From Rhodococcus oxybenzonivorans (GTDB taxonomy: Bacteria; Actinomycetota; Actinomycetes; Mycobacteriales; Mycobacteriaceae), in NCBI RefSeq assembly GCF_003130705.1, contig NZ_CP021354.1, positions 5,394,001 to 5,458,000 on the forward strand: a stretch of DNA of 64,000 nucleotides. The letters are read 5' to 3'. Position 1 is the first letter of the stretch; the number at the start of each line of letters is the position of its first letter. The notes beneath the pieces are model-generated. The model ran no database searches. It worked only from the letters and a program-made list of their open reading frames with translations, and was not told the origin of the DNA. Positions 8,132 to 18,193 of this stretch are shown piece by piece. The translations under genes were made by a program, and so were the position numbers.

Positions 8132-9322
8132 ATGCGGCGAGCCTTCAGGGCATTGATGGCGGCGATGCTCGGTGCCATCTTCCTTGCAATGACAGTTCCG
8201 GTACCGGCAAGCGCCGAACCACTCTATCCCTGGCCCGACCCGGATCCGTTCTACCTCGCTCCCGCCGATCTCGCGGCAATTCAGCCGGGCGACGTGGTTC
8301 GCACTCGACGGATCGACACGTGGATGTACGCCAACTCGGACGGCTGGCAGATCGCGTTCCGTTCGACGAATTCCGCCGGGAATCCCATTCTGGCGGTCAC
8401 GACGGTGCTGCTCCCCCGGGGCGTCGCGAATCCACCGCTGGTGTCGTATCAGGCGATCGTCAATTCGCTGGGCACCAAGTGCGCGCCCTCACGGGCTCTG
8501 TTCAACCTGGAGATGCAGGAATCGCCGGGGATGTATCTGGGCCTGCAGCGGGGATGGGCCGTTTCGGTGCCGGACCACCTCGGCCCCACCGGTGCGTACG
8601 GTGCCGCCAAACTCGGCGGCATGATCACGTTGGACAGCATTCGCGCGGTTCAGCGAGTATCCGAATTGGGCCTCACGAACAGCCCCGTAGCCTTGGCGGG
8701 CTACTCCGGCGGCGGAATGGCAAGCGCCTGGGCGGCGGCGCTCGCACCGACCTATGCTCCCGAGCTGAAGCTTGCCGCAGTGGTACAGGGCGGAATTCCG
8801 GCTGATCTCGAACAGATGGCCGAGGGGCTCGGGTTCAACCCGCACCCCGGGTTCGGGCTCGCTTTCGCGGCGGCCGTCGGCCTCGAGCGTGAGTACCCGG
8901 AACGGCTGCCGGTGTCGTCGCAGCTCAACGAAACAGGTCTGTGGCTGCGCGAATGGATGAGCAACGAGTGCCGGCGATTCCTTCTGTTCCACGGCGCTTT
9001 CCGGAACGCTGGCCAGCTGGCCGCGTCGACCAGTCTTATGGCGAGTTCGACCGCACGCCAGGTGTTACGGGAGAACAGTCTCCGCTACTTCGAAGGTGTG
9101 CCGACCGCGCCGGTCTACATGTGGCACGGCACGCTCGACGGACTCACGCCCTTCGATTCGGTGGCAGAGGTGGCCCGTCGATACTGCTCCGCCGGAGCAA
9201 ACCTGACGTTCGTGCCGTACGAGATCTCGGAGCACATGACCACTGCTGTGGTGGGTTTCCCCGATGCGTACGAGTTCATCGCAGCGCGATTCCGAGGTGA
9301 GCCTGCGCCCACGCGCTGCTGA
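8132..9322 (+). CDS. Secreted lipase (secretory lipase family)
   Basis: A 396-residue exported alpha/beta hydrolase. The start at 8132 is preceded by GGGAGC and begins a signal peptide ending near PVPASAEP. The nucleophile elbow is GYSGGG with S192. The C-terminal region carries HGTLDGLTP and EHMTT, which supply the likely Asp and His. The layout matches actinobacterial secretory lipases related to fungal LIP proteins, expected to hydrolyse extracellular esters or triglycerides. A longer frame opens at 8102 but lacks a ribosome site. Confidence 0.85.
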   Translation: MRRAFRALMAAMLGAIFLAMTVPVPASAEPLYPWPDPDPFYLAPADLAAIQPGDVVRTRRIDTWMYANSDGWQIAFRSTNSAGNPILAVTTVLLPRGVANPPLVSYQAIVNSLGTKCAPSRALFNLEMQESPGMYLGLQRGWAVSVPDHLGPTGAYGAAKLGGMITLDSIRAVQRVSELGLTNSPVALAGYSGGGMASAWAAALAPTYAPELKLAAVVQGGIPADLEQMAEGLGFNPHPGFGLAFAAAVGLEREYPERLPVSSQLNETGLWLREWMSNECRRFLLFHGAFRNAGQLAASTSLMASSTARQVLRENSLRYFEGVPTAPVYMWHGTLDGLTPFDSVAEVARRYCSAGANLTFVPYEISEHMTTAVVGFPDAYEFIAARFRGEPAPTRC

Positions 9323-9364
9323 AGCGGGGATTCGTCACGCGAATGACCGGCGCCCTCAGCGTCG

Positions 9365-10864
<1,500 letters not shown>

Positions 10865-10904
10865 TCGAATCGGGCGTTCTTCCGCACCCGGCGCCGTCGC
10901 AGAT

Positions 10905-10933
10905 CCGTGAAGAGGCCGACAGCCGCTTCACGG
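10905..10933. terminator. Bidirectional hairpin terminator between convergent genes
   Basis: CCGTGAAG at 10905-10912 pairs perfectly with CTTCACGG at 10926-10933, and the stem continues by GGC/GCC after one mismatch. It sits between the convergent hydrolase and DJ-1/PfpI genes. Confidence 0.55.
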
Positions 10934-10978
10934 TCTCGGCGGGCCGGTGAAGGGGAACCATCGCAGGAAAGGGCAGCT

Positions 10979-11677
10979 CTATCGGGTGTGCAGACTCTTC
11001 ACCACTGCTTCCGCCACAGCGCGGGCGCTCCCCGGGTTCTGCCCCGTGATCAGCGTCCCCTCCTCGACCACATAGGTTGCGAACGGTTCGTCGGCGATGC
11101 TGTAGTTCGCTCCCAGCTTTTTCAGCTCGTCCTGAAGACTGAACGGGACGGCGTCGGCCCGTTGTGCCGCCTCCTCTTCCGGCCAGGAGAAGCCGGTGAC
11201 ATTCTTGTTTTTGACAAGCGGAGTGCCGTCGCTGAGGGGAACGTTGAGCAGGCCGGCCGGTCCGTGGCATACCGCCGACACGATCCGGTCGGATTCGTAG
11301 AATTTCGCCGTCACTGCACCGAGGTCGTCACCGCCGAAGTCGAACATCACACCGTGGCCGCCGGTGAAGTAGATGGCGTCGTATTCCTCGACGGCGACGT
11401 CAGTAACTTTCTTCGTGTCACGGAGAAGATCCATGAACTCGCGGTCGCGGTAGCGCTTGTCGGTGCCGAGGTCACCGAGCACGTCGTGAGCGAGGCTCTC
11501 CGGGTCGATCGGTACGTAACCACCTGCAGGGCTGACAATGTCGACTTCGTAGCCGTTATCGGTGACGTAGTCGTAGAAGTGCGTCAGTTCGCCCAGCCAC
11601 AGACCTGTCCGATAGCCGACCTTCTGATATTCGGCGACGTTCGTCACGACGATGAGGATGCGGTTCTTGGTGGCCAT
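10979..11677 (-). CDS. DJ-1/PfpI family protein (Hsp31-like)
   Basis: A 232-residue class I glutamine-amidotransferase-like protein. The nucleophile elbow is AVCHGPAG with C137 followed by H138, and YFTGGHG precedes it. The insertion pattern resembles Hsp31-type members reported as glyoxalase III or chaperone/deglycase proteins. It probably handles reactive carbonyls or damaged proteins in the cytoplasm. It is separated by 228 bases from the acyl-CoA ligase gene upstream on the same strand, so it is likely its own transcript. Confidence 0.85.
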   Translation of the reverse strand: MATKNRILIVVTNVAEYQKVGYRTGLWLGELTHFYDYVTDNGYEVDIVSPAGGYVPIDPESLAHDVLGDLGTDKRYRDREFMDLLRDTKKVTDVAVEEYDAIYFTGGHGVMFDFGGDDLGAVTAKFYESDRIVSAVCHGPAGLLNVPLSDGTPLVKNKNVTGFSWPEEEAAQRADAVPFSLQDELKKLGANYSIADEPFATYVVEEGTLITGQNPGSARAVAEAVVKSLHTR

Positions 11678-11905
11678 GGTGGTCTCCTGATCGGGTACGA
11701 GGTTTCAGCGGTGTCGGGCACTGCGGCCTCACCCACATTCGGTACCACGGTGCTTCTCCCCTCAGGGAAAGTGTCGCCGCCTTCAACTGCACGTTACCAA
11801 GACTTCGGCGGATGAGCCTGTGTTCGTACACGACCCGGTAGTCGTCACAAGACTTGTTTCGTGTAGGGGTCGGTGGCGCTTTACCGCGGGGAGCAGCAAG
11901 CCGCG

Positions 11906-13480
11906 CTATTCGACGATCGCTGACAGCGCCTGCGGAGCTTCCGGCGAAATGAGCTCGCGGAGCCGGTGCTTCAGGATCTTTCCGGTCCCAGACTTGGGCA
12001 ATTCGCGGAAGTAGACGTGCTTAGGCGTCTTGAAACCCGCCAGTTGGGTGCGGGTGAAGGCGATGAGTTCCTCGATCGATACCTCCGCGCCCGGCCGGAG
12101 CGTGACGACAGCCACCGGGACTTCACCCCACTTCGGGTCTGCGATTCCGATGACGGCCGCCTCGGCGACCGCCGGATGGGAGGTGAGTACGTGCTCGACT
12201 TCGACCGTGGCGATATTCTCTCCGCCCGAGATCACGATGTCTTTCGCCCGGTCCCGAATTTCCACCGATCCGTCGGGATGCATGACGCCCAGATCGCCAG
12301 TCTTGAACCACTCTCCCATGCGGGCAGCCTCGGTCGCAGCGTCGCCGTGGTAATAGCCCAGCATTACGGTGTTTCCGCGAACAGCGATCTCCCCGAGGAT
12401 TGTGCCGTCGGCGGTGACGTCGACGACCGGGGCGTCGTCGGTCTTGCCGACGGTGTCCAATACCCGGATTCCTGTGCCGACGATATTGGAGTTGCCCTGC
12501 ACAGCCATCGCTCTGGACAGATCGGTGTGGCCGAGACTGTTCCATTCGGGGCGTGGTTCGTTCACCACGGCAGGGCCGAAGGTTTCGGTGAGTCCGTACA
12601 GGTGGGTGGTGTGGATGCCGAGTGCGGTCAGTTCCGACAGGAGGGTGGGCGACGGCGGCGCTCCCCCGGTTCCTACCTCGACGGTTCTCCCCACCGGTCC
12701 GTTTGCCGCCTCACGATGTTGAGTGAGGTTGGTGAGGACGGTGGGAGCGGCGTTGAAGTGGGTGATGCCGCCACTGCGGAGGTGGCGCCATACCGTGTCG
12801 GGGTCGGGTCGATCGAGACAGACCTGCGTTCCTGCGGCGGCGGTGATCGCCCAAGGAAAACACCAGCCGTTGCAGTGGAACATCGGCAGCGTCCACAGAT
12901 AGACGGTGTCGAGACCGAGCCGGGCGTGGTGGATCATGGCAAGCGCCTGCAGGTAGGCGCCGCGGTGGTGATACATGACGCCCTTGGGCCGGCCGGTCGT
13001 GCCGCTGGTGTAGTTCAGCGAGATGAGGCTGCGCTCGTCATCAACCGAGCGTGCGTATTCGGGTCCGCCAGCTTCCAGCACCTCGCCCACCGCAAGGGTT
13101 CGGATTCCGAAGGAGTGTGCAGCAGAATGGAATTCGTTGTCGAACAGGACGAGAGATGCGCCGGAGTGCTGAACGATGTACGCGAGTTCCGGTGCAGCCA
13201 GGCGGTGGTTGAGGGTGACGAGCACACCGCCTGCCAAGGGAACGGCGAAGTGTGCGAGCAGCATCAGTGGGGTATTCGATGCCAGGACGGCGACGCGGTC
13301 ACCGGGTGTGACTCCGTGGCCTGCGAGGGTGCCGGCCATGCGGCGGGCAGTGACCGCGAACTCACCGTACGACCACGACCGGGAGTGGTAGGTCATGGCG
13401 GTGCGATCGGCGTGGATGGCCTCCGCACGTTCGAGAAAGTTCAGGGGCGTCAGAACCTGATCGCCGAGATCTGCGGTCAC
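11906..13480 (-). CDS. Acyl-CoA synthetase (AMP-forming)
   Basis: A 524-residue ANL-superfamily ligase. The AMP/phosphate loop YTSGTTGRPKG is at residues 157-167. GLTET-type and GEIAVRG motifs follow, then the hinge TGDLGVMHPDGSVEIRDRAKD and the C-terminal catalytic lysine in PKSGTGKILKHRLR. It activates a carboxylic acid to its CoA thioester with ATP. It is the last gene of the six-gene operon and overlaps ribBA by four bases, so its substrate is probably an acid made by that pathway. Confidence 0.88.
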   Translation of the reverse strand: MTADLGDQVLTPLNFLERAEAIHADRTAMTYHSRSWSYGEFAVTARRMAGTLAGHGVTPGDRVAVLASNTPLMLLAHFAVPLAGGVLVTLNHRLAAPELAYIVQHSGASLVLFDNEFHSAAHSFGIRTLAVGEVLEAGGPEYARSVDDERSLISLNYTSGTTGRPKGVMYHHRGAYLQALAMIHHARLGLDTVYLWTLPMFHCNGWCFPWAITAAAGTQVCLDRPDPDTVWRHLRSGGITHFNAAPTVLTNLTQHREAANGPVGRTVEVGTGGAPPSPTLLSELTALGIHTTHLYGLTETFGPAVVNEPRPEWNSLGHTDLSRAMAVQGNSNIVGTGIRVLDTVGKTDDAPVVDVTADGTILGEIAVRGNTVMLGYYHGDAATEAARMGEWFKTGDLGVMHPDGSVEIRDRAKDIVISGGENIATVEVEHVLTSHPAVAEAAVIGIADPKWGEVPVAVVTLRPGAEVSIEELIAFTRTQLAGFKTPKHVYFRELPKSGTGKILKHRLRELISPEAPQALSAIVE

Positions 13481-14736
13481 AGCACGCTTCTTTCAGAGTC
13501 GATGACATCGGGGATGTCGAGGAGATGGCCCATGCGGTCGCGTTTGGTGCGGAGATAACGCACGTTGTCGGTGGTTGCGTTACTCGAGAGTCCGACGCGG
13601 TCGACGACCTCGAGCCCATAGCTGGTCAAAGCCGCGCATTTGGCCGGATTGTTGGTCAAGACGCGAACTCTGCCTATGCCGAGGTCTTCGAGAATATGGG
13701 CTCCGACCGCGTACGAGCGGGCATCGGCGGAGAGCCCTTGCGCCAGGTTGGCGTCGACGGTGTCCAGACCACTGTCTTGGAGCGCGTAGGCGTTGATCTT
13801 GTGTGCCAACCCGATGCCGCGACCCTCGTGCCCCCGTAGGTAGATCACCGCGCCACAGTGCTCCTGACTGACCGCCACCAGCGCCTGCTCGAGTTGGCTA
13901 CCGCAGTCACACCTGGTGGAGGCGAGAATGTCCCCTGTCAGGCATTCACTGTGTAGGCGAACGAGGGCACCGGGTTCGCTATCGGCGGCCGCGGCCACGT
14001 CGCCCATAACCAACGCCAGATGTTCGACTCCGTCGTCGCTCGCACGGTAGGCGATTGCTTGGAATTCGCCGAAGGCGGTAGGCATTCGCGAGGTGGCGAG
14101 TCTCTCCACGGGTGCTGCTTTCGGTCGCAGGAACTCTGCGAGATCGGCGATCGCGACCAAGGGCAATCCGTGGCTGTCCGCGAATTTGCGCAGATCCGAC
14201 CCCCGGCGCATCGAACCGTCCTCTGCCACGATTTCCCCGATCACACCGACAGGAGCACGGTCAGCGAGTGTGAGTAAGTCGATGGTGGCCTCGGTGTGCC
14301 CAGGCCGCTCGCGGACCCCTCCCGGTCGCGAGCGAAGCGGGAAAACGTGTCCGGGGCGACGGAAATCACCGGGCACACTGGTCGAGCAGGCGAGGGCCCG
14401 TACGGTCATCGCGCGGTCGCCGGCCGACACACCGGTTCCGGCACCTGTGTGGTCGACTGTGACGGTGAAGGCGGTCCGGTGGGGGTCGGTGTTCATCGGC
14501 ACCATCGGTGCAAGCCCTAGCTGATCAGCTCGTTCGGTCGTCATCGGGACACAGATGATGCCGGTGGTGTGGCGGACCATGAAGGCCATCTGGTCGGCGC
14601 TGACGGTGTCGGCACCGGCGACGAGGTCGCCCTCGTTCTCGCGGTCCTCGCTATCGACCACGACGACCATGCCGCCGGCCCGCAAGGTCGTGACGGCCCG
14701 GGTCACCGCGTGATCACCGGAGCGTGAGGGAGTCAC
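13477..14736 (-). CDS. ribBA: Bifunctional DHBP synthase / GTP cyclohydrolase II
   Basis: A 419-residue fusion catalysing the two entry steps of riboflavin synthesis. The N-terminal DHBP synthase has DSEDRENEGDL (28-38) and GHTEA (146-150). The C-terminal cyclohydrolase II has the zinc cysteines C265, C276 and C278 and the loop LRGHEGRGIGL. It lies between a flavin reductase and an acyl-CoA ligase and overlaps both by four bases. Inference: an extra ribBA copy that raises flavin supply for the linked FMN-dependent monooxygenase rather than the housekeeping rib locus, since no other rib gene is nearby. Confidence 0.92.
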   Translation of the reverse strand: MTPSRSGDHAVTRAVTTLRAGGMVVVVDSEDRENEGDLVAGADTVSADQMAFMVRHTTGIICVPMTTERADQLGLAPMVPMNTDPHRTAFTVTVDHTGAGTGVSAGDRAMTVRALACSTSVPGDFRRPGHVFPLRSRPGGVRERPGHTEATIDLLTLADRAPVGVIGEIVAEDGSMRRGSDLRKFADSHGLPLVAIADLAEFLRPKAAPVERLATSRMPTAFGEFQAIAYRASDDGVEHLALVMGDVAAAADSEPGALVRLHSECLTGDILASTRCDCGSQLEQALVAVSQEHCGAVIYLRGHEGRGIGLAHKINAYALQDSGLDTVDANLAQGLSADARSYAVGAHILEDLGIGRVRVLTNNPAKCAALTSYGLEVVDRVGLSSNATTDNVRYLRTKRDRMGHLLDIPDVIDSERSVL

Positions 14737-15245
14737 CGGTGCTCCTGGGCGAGAAGCATGTGCGTGCCGAAATCGCGGCGGAAATAGGTGAGTGGTGGTC
14801 CGTCGTGAGCCACCGCCTCACGAACGTCACCCAGTATGAGAATGTGGTCTCCGCCCTCGACGAAGGCGGACGCGTCACACACCACCCATCCCGGAGCCCC
14901 GTCCAAGCGGGGAACACCACTGACCCGTGTCCACGGGGTATCTGCGAATTTGTCCGCCCCTTTGCAGGCGAAGGCCGTGGCCGCCGCCGACTGGGCGCTT
15001 CCGAGGATGTTGACGCCGAATCGTCCGCTGCGCTGGATGATTCCGAGAAGCGCCGAGGAGCGATCGAGAGAAACCAGGACCATGGGAGGCGTCATCGACA
15101 GAGACGTGAAAGCACTGACAGTGGTCCCGTGGGGTCGTTCTCCGTCCATGGCCGTCACGACCGAGACCGGGGTACAGACAGCAGCCATGACCTCCTTCAG
15201 CGATGCGGCGATGTCCTCGTGCTGAGCGACCGAGCTTATTGCCAT
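14733..15245 (-). CDS. Flavin reductase of a two-component monooxygenase
   Basis: A 170-residue protein of the flavin reductase-like (HpaC/RutF-type) family. Conserved features are PVSVVTAMDGERPHGTTVSA, SLDRSSALLGII and RFGVNIL. It should reduce FMN or FAD with NAD(P)H and hand free reduced flavin to an oxygenase. The obvious partner is the LLM-type monooxygenase at 19122-20267. It overlaps ribBA by four bases. Confidence 0.88.
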   Translation of the reverse strand: MAISSVAQHEDIAASLKEVMAAVCTPVSVVTAMDGERPHGTTVSAFTSLSMTPPMVLVSLDRSSALLGIIQRSGRFGVNILGSAQSAAATAFACKGADKFADTPWTRVSGVPRLDGAPGWVVCDASAFVEGGDHILILGDVREAVAHDGPPLTYFRRDFGTHMLLAQEHR

Positions 15246-15264
15246 TTTCTTCCTCCTCGCTACG

Positions 15265-16101
15265 TCATTTGACGTGGTTGACGAGTCGAGTGACGCCGGG
15301 GATGTCGATGGTCAACACTTCCCCGGGCTGTAGGTACCGGGGTGGGTCCTGTCGGAAACCGATCCCCGCGGGGGTGCCGGTGGCAATGATGTCTCCGGGG
15401 GTCAGTGTCGTCCATGTGCTCACGTACTCGACGACGGTGGGAACGTCGAAAATCAGATCCGCGAGTACCCCGGACTGCACTCGGCTCTCACCGAGATAGG
15501 TGCGCACTTCCAGGGCTTTCGGGTCGGCGATCTCATCCGAAGTGACCAGCCACGGGCCGATCGACCCGGACCGGTCGAAGTTTTTCCCCGCCGTGGCCTG
15601 GGTCCCATGGAGTTGGTATTCCCGGACACTGTTGTCCGCGAAGGCCGTGTAACCCCAAATGTGATGCGCCGCATCCTCGGCGCGGATGTTGCGGCCACCG
15701 CGGCCGATGACGATCGCGATCTCCCCTTCCCAATCCAAACTGTCGGACATCGGGGATCGTTCGATCGGCTCTCCGTGCCCGACGAGCGAGGAGGGGAAAC
15801 GGACGAAGAACGTGGGGTATAAGGGGGGTTCCTTGTCCATCTCGACGGCGTGGTTGTGGTAATTGAAGCCGACGCAGAGTATCCGCCGCGGATCGGTGAC
15901 CGGTGGTAACCAACGGGTGATCTCGTCGAGATCGATCAACGGGCATCGACGGAGATCCTGCTCGGTCAGAGCAGCGAATTTCTCGATGTCGACGTCCGCG
16001 GCCACCATACCGGTGCGCCCGGTGACGTCCCGCGGACGGCCGTCTGCGTCGAGGACGACGGTCCGCCGATCGCCGCCGTGTTCGACCGTTGCCACGCGCA
16101 T
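15265..16101 (-). CDS. Fumarylacetoacetate hydrolase (FAH) family enzyme
   Basis: A 278-residue FAH-fold protein. It begins MRVATVEHG and has a short N-terminal domain. The metal-binding core is DWEGEIAIVIGRGGRNI (first E-x-E) and it ends in the signature GDIIATGTPAGIGF. The family cleaves or decarboxylates 3-oxo or 2,4-dioxo acids in aromatic and sugar-acid degradation. The frame extends to 16272, but the ATG at 16099-16101 overlaps the stop of the upstream aldolase gene and fits family starts. Gene order suggests a late lower-pathway step. Confidence 0.88.
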   Translation of the reverse strand: MRVATVEHGGDRRTVVLDADGRPRDVTGRTGMVAADVDIEKFAALTEQDLRRCPLIDLDEITRWLPPVTDPRRILCVGFNYHNHAVEMDKEPPLYPTFFVRFPSSLVGHGEPIERSPMSDSLDWEGEIAIVIGRGGRNIRAEDAAHHIWGYTAFADNSVREYQLHGTQATAGKNFDRSGSIGPWLVTSDEIADPKALEVRTYLGESRVQSGVLADLIFDVPTVVEYVSTWTTLTPGDIIATGTPAGIGFRQDPPRYLQPGEVLTIDIPGVTRLVNHVK

Positions 16102-17060
16102 CAGAGAGCCTTCTCTTCGGTCAGGATGGTCGAGAACGCCTTCTCTTCGGTCAGGATGGTCGAGGCTTGACCGAGCAGGGTCTCGATCTTGTCGATGCCC
16201 GCCGGTGTGGGCGTGATCAGCGGAGACCGCACGTGCGGTGAGGCGATCCGCCCCTGCTGGTGCAGGACCCACTTGACCGGCGCCGGGTTGGTCTCGACGA
16301 ACAGCAGGTCGACCAGTGGATGCAGCGCATAATGCAGTGCGCGGGCCCCGTCGTGATCACCTGCTGTCCACAGCTCGTACATCCGAGCGACCGTGTGGGG
16401 TGCGATGTTGCTGACGGCACTGACGAACCCGACACCGCCGAGTGCCAGCAGCGGCAGACAAAGCAGTTCGATGCCGGACCACACCGAGATACTTTCTCCC
16501 GCTTCGAAAATCACCCGGGAGAAGTGTTCGAAGTCCTTCGTCGTTTCCTTGATACCGACGATGTTGTCGAAGTCCCGGTGGAGGCGGGCGACCGTGGACG
16601 GATCCAGGTCGACAGCGGTCCGCGACGGGACGTTGTACATGATGATCGGCAGGTCCGGGAACTCCCCTGCGATGGTGCCGTACCACCGGTAGAGCGCCTC
16701 TTGGGTGGGGCGCGCGTAGTAGGGGGTGATGATCAGCGCCGCGTCGGCGCCGGCGGCCCGCGCGGCCGCGGTGATCTCGAGGGTTTCGTCCAGCTTGGCC
16801 GAGCCGGTTCCGGGGATGAACGGGACTCGATCATTGTTCTCGTCGGCAACGGTCTCGATCGCCTCGATCCGCTCGGCGATCGTCTGAGCGCTGGGCTCTC
16901 CGGTGGAGCCACCGATCGACAGGCCGTGCGATCCGGCGGCGATCTGCCACCGGACCAGCCGACGTAGGCTTGCTGTGTCCAAGGCTCCGCTATCGGTGAA
17001 TGGGGTGATCAAGGGTGCGATCGATCCGGTGATCAGTGCGGTGTCGGTACGGAATCTCAT
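16101..17060 (-). CDS. DHDPS-family lyase/aldolase
   Basis: A 319-residue (beta/alpha)8 enzyme of the dihydrodipicolinate synthase/N-acetylneuraminate lyase family. The Schiff-base lysine is K171 in VGIKETTKD, the partner tyrosine Y142 lies in IIMYNVPSRT, and the GGSTGE motif is at 50-55. Members condense or cleave pyruvate-type substrates, or deaminate cyclic imino acids. The last 20 residues are a tandem duplication of STILTEEKA encoded by a 27-base direct repeat. It overlaps the OCD-like gene by four bases and the FAH gene by one. It is unlikely to be the housekeeping dapA. Confidence 0.88.
   Translation of the reverse strand: MRFRTDTALITGSIAPLITPFTDSGALDTASLRRLVRWQIAAGSHGLSIGGSTGEPSAQTIAERIEAIETVADENNDRVPFIPGTGSAKLDETLEITAAARAAGADAALIITPYYARPTQEALYRWYGTIAGEFPDLPIIMYNVPSRTAVDLDPSTVARLHRDFDNIVGIKETTKDFEHFSRVIFEAGESISVWSGIELLCLPLLALGGVGFVSAVSNIAPHTVARMYELWTAGDHDGARALHYALHPLVDLLFVETNPAPVKWVLHQQGRIASPHVRSPLITPTPAGIDKIETLLGQASTILTEEKAFSTILTEEKAL
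16108..16164. repeat. Tandem direct repeat in the aldolase 3' end
   Basis: A 27-base segment at 16108-16134 is repeated at 16138-16164 with a 30-base period, keeping the reading frame. It duplicates STILTEEKA at the protein C-terminus, giving endings KAF and KAL. Confidence 0.85.
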
Positions 17061-17992
17061 GCCAGTGCTCCTTCGCGGTGGGTCGACTCGAGCACCGTTG
17101 CAGCCACAGCCAGATCGGCCAGCCCCATCCCGAGTCCTTTGAAGATCGTCAAAGCAGGGTTCAGCGGCCGTACCACCGCACCGGTGAGAAGATCACCGAG
17201 CGTCTTCACCGGAGCCCAGTCTTCGCCGTAGTACTCGGTCAATTCGCGAGACGATCGACGCGCGTTGGCGAGGCTGTCGACGACCGTCAGATCGGAATCG
17301 GCCAGCAGCGCGGGATCGAACTCGGCTGTGTGCGGCAGAATCGCTCCGACCGCATTGAGGTGTGTTCCCGCAGTCAACACTCCTGGGCTGAGGAACGGTT
17401 CCGTCGCCCGCGTGACAAGGGTGACGATCGGCGCACCGTCGACCGCCTCCGCGAGTGTCGGGGCCGTTACGGCATCGACGCCCAGTGTGTCGCGCACAGT
17501 GGCGGCGAATCCGATCCGGCTGTTCTCGGACCGACTCCACACGCGAACCCGGGCGATCGGACGCACTGCGCATACCGCGGCAACCTGCCCCAACGCCTGA
17601 CGACCGCTGCCAATCACAGCGAGCTCGGCGGAATCGGGAGCACTCATCAGACGTGTCGCCAACCCGGAGACAGCCGCGGTGCGCAGTGCGCCGAGCGCAC
17701 CGGCCTCCAGTACCGCACGGGGGGTACCGGTAGTGGCGTCGAACAGCGTTAGCATTGCCGAGGCACCCTCAGGGGTATTGACCCAGGTTTTGAAAGCGAC
17801 GAGACCGGCTCCCTCGTCATATGCGCCGAGCGCGTGGGCGCTGCTGGCCGGCTCCCAGGTCGTCATCGTCTTGGGGATGTTTCGGGCGGTCCCGTCCACC
17901 TCACGGGTAATCGATCCGGCGATCGCTTCGATCGCATCGACAATCGAGACCTTCTCTCGCACTTGCTGTTCCGTTATCCACGGTACCTTCAT
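17057..17992 (-). CDS. Ornithine cyclodeaminase / mu-crystallin family protein
   Basis: A 311-residue NAD(P)-binding protein of the OCD/mu-crystallin family. Recognisable parts are the GLVAFKTWVNTPEG segment, the Rossmann loop VIGSGRQALGQV, and the family C-terminus with IFKGLGMGLADLAVA. Members include ornithine cyclodeaminase, alanine dehydrogenase and ketimine/pyrroline-carboxylate reductases. A longer frame starts at 18052; the ATG at 17992 has AAGGA five bases upstream. It is the first gene of the operon. Pairing with a DHDPS-family enzyme recalls cyclic imino-acid routes, but the substrate is unproven. Confidence 0.86.
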   Translation of the reverse strand: MKVPWITEQQVREKVSIVDAIEAIAGSITREVDGTARNIPKTMTTWEPASSAHALGAYDEGAGLVAFKTWVNTPEGASAMLTLFDATTGTPRAVLEAGALGALRTAAVSGLATRLMSAPDSAELAVIGSGRQALGQVAAVCAVRPIARVRVWSRSENSRIGFAATVRDTLGVDAVTAPTLAEAVDGAPIVTLVTRATEPFLSPGVLTAGTHLNAVGAILPHTAEFDPALLADSDLTVVDSLANARRSSRELTEYYGEDWAPVKTLGDLLTGAVVRPLNPALTIFKGLGMGLADLAVAATVLESTHREGALA

Positions 17993-18145
17993 CGTCGTCC
18001 TTGCCAGTTGTGTGTTCGAGGGGGCTGCACCGATGCGCGCTTGTTCACTCACGGCGCCGGGTCCTCGTTCCCGCGGAACGGATCGCGATCCAAACCACTG
18101 CGGCTGTGATGCAGTTAACGATAGAGATCACGTGGTATAAAGCAA

Positions 18146-18163
18146 ATATCAAGATTTCGATAT
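18146..18163. promoter_or_regulatory. LysR-type box between the divergent OCD operon and LysR gene
   Basis: ATATC-N8-GATAT has the T-N11-A shape of LysR-family sites. It lies in an AT-rich stretch 31 bases before the LysR start and about 150 bases upstream of the OCD start. Likely bound by the adjacent LysR protein. Confidence 0.55.
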
Positions 18164-18193
18164 ACGCATCACCTATTGCTTATATGAGGAGTT

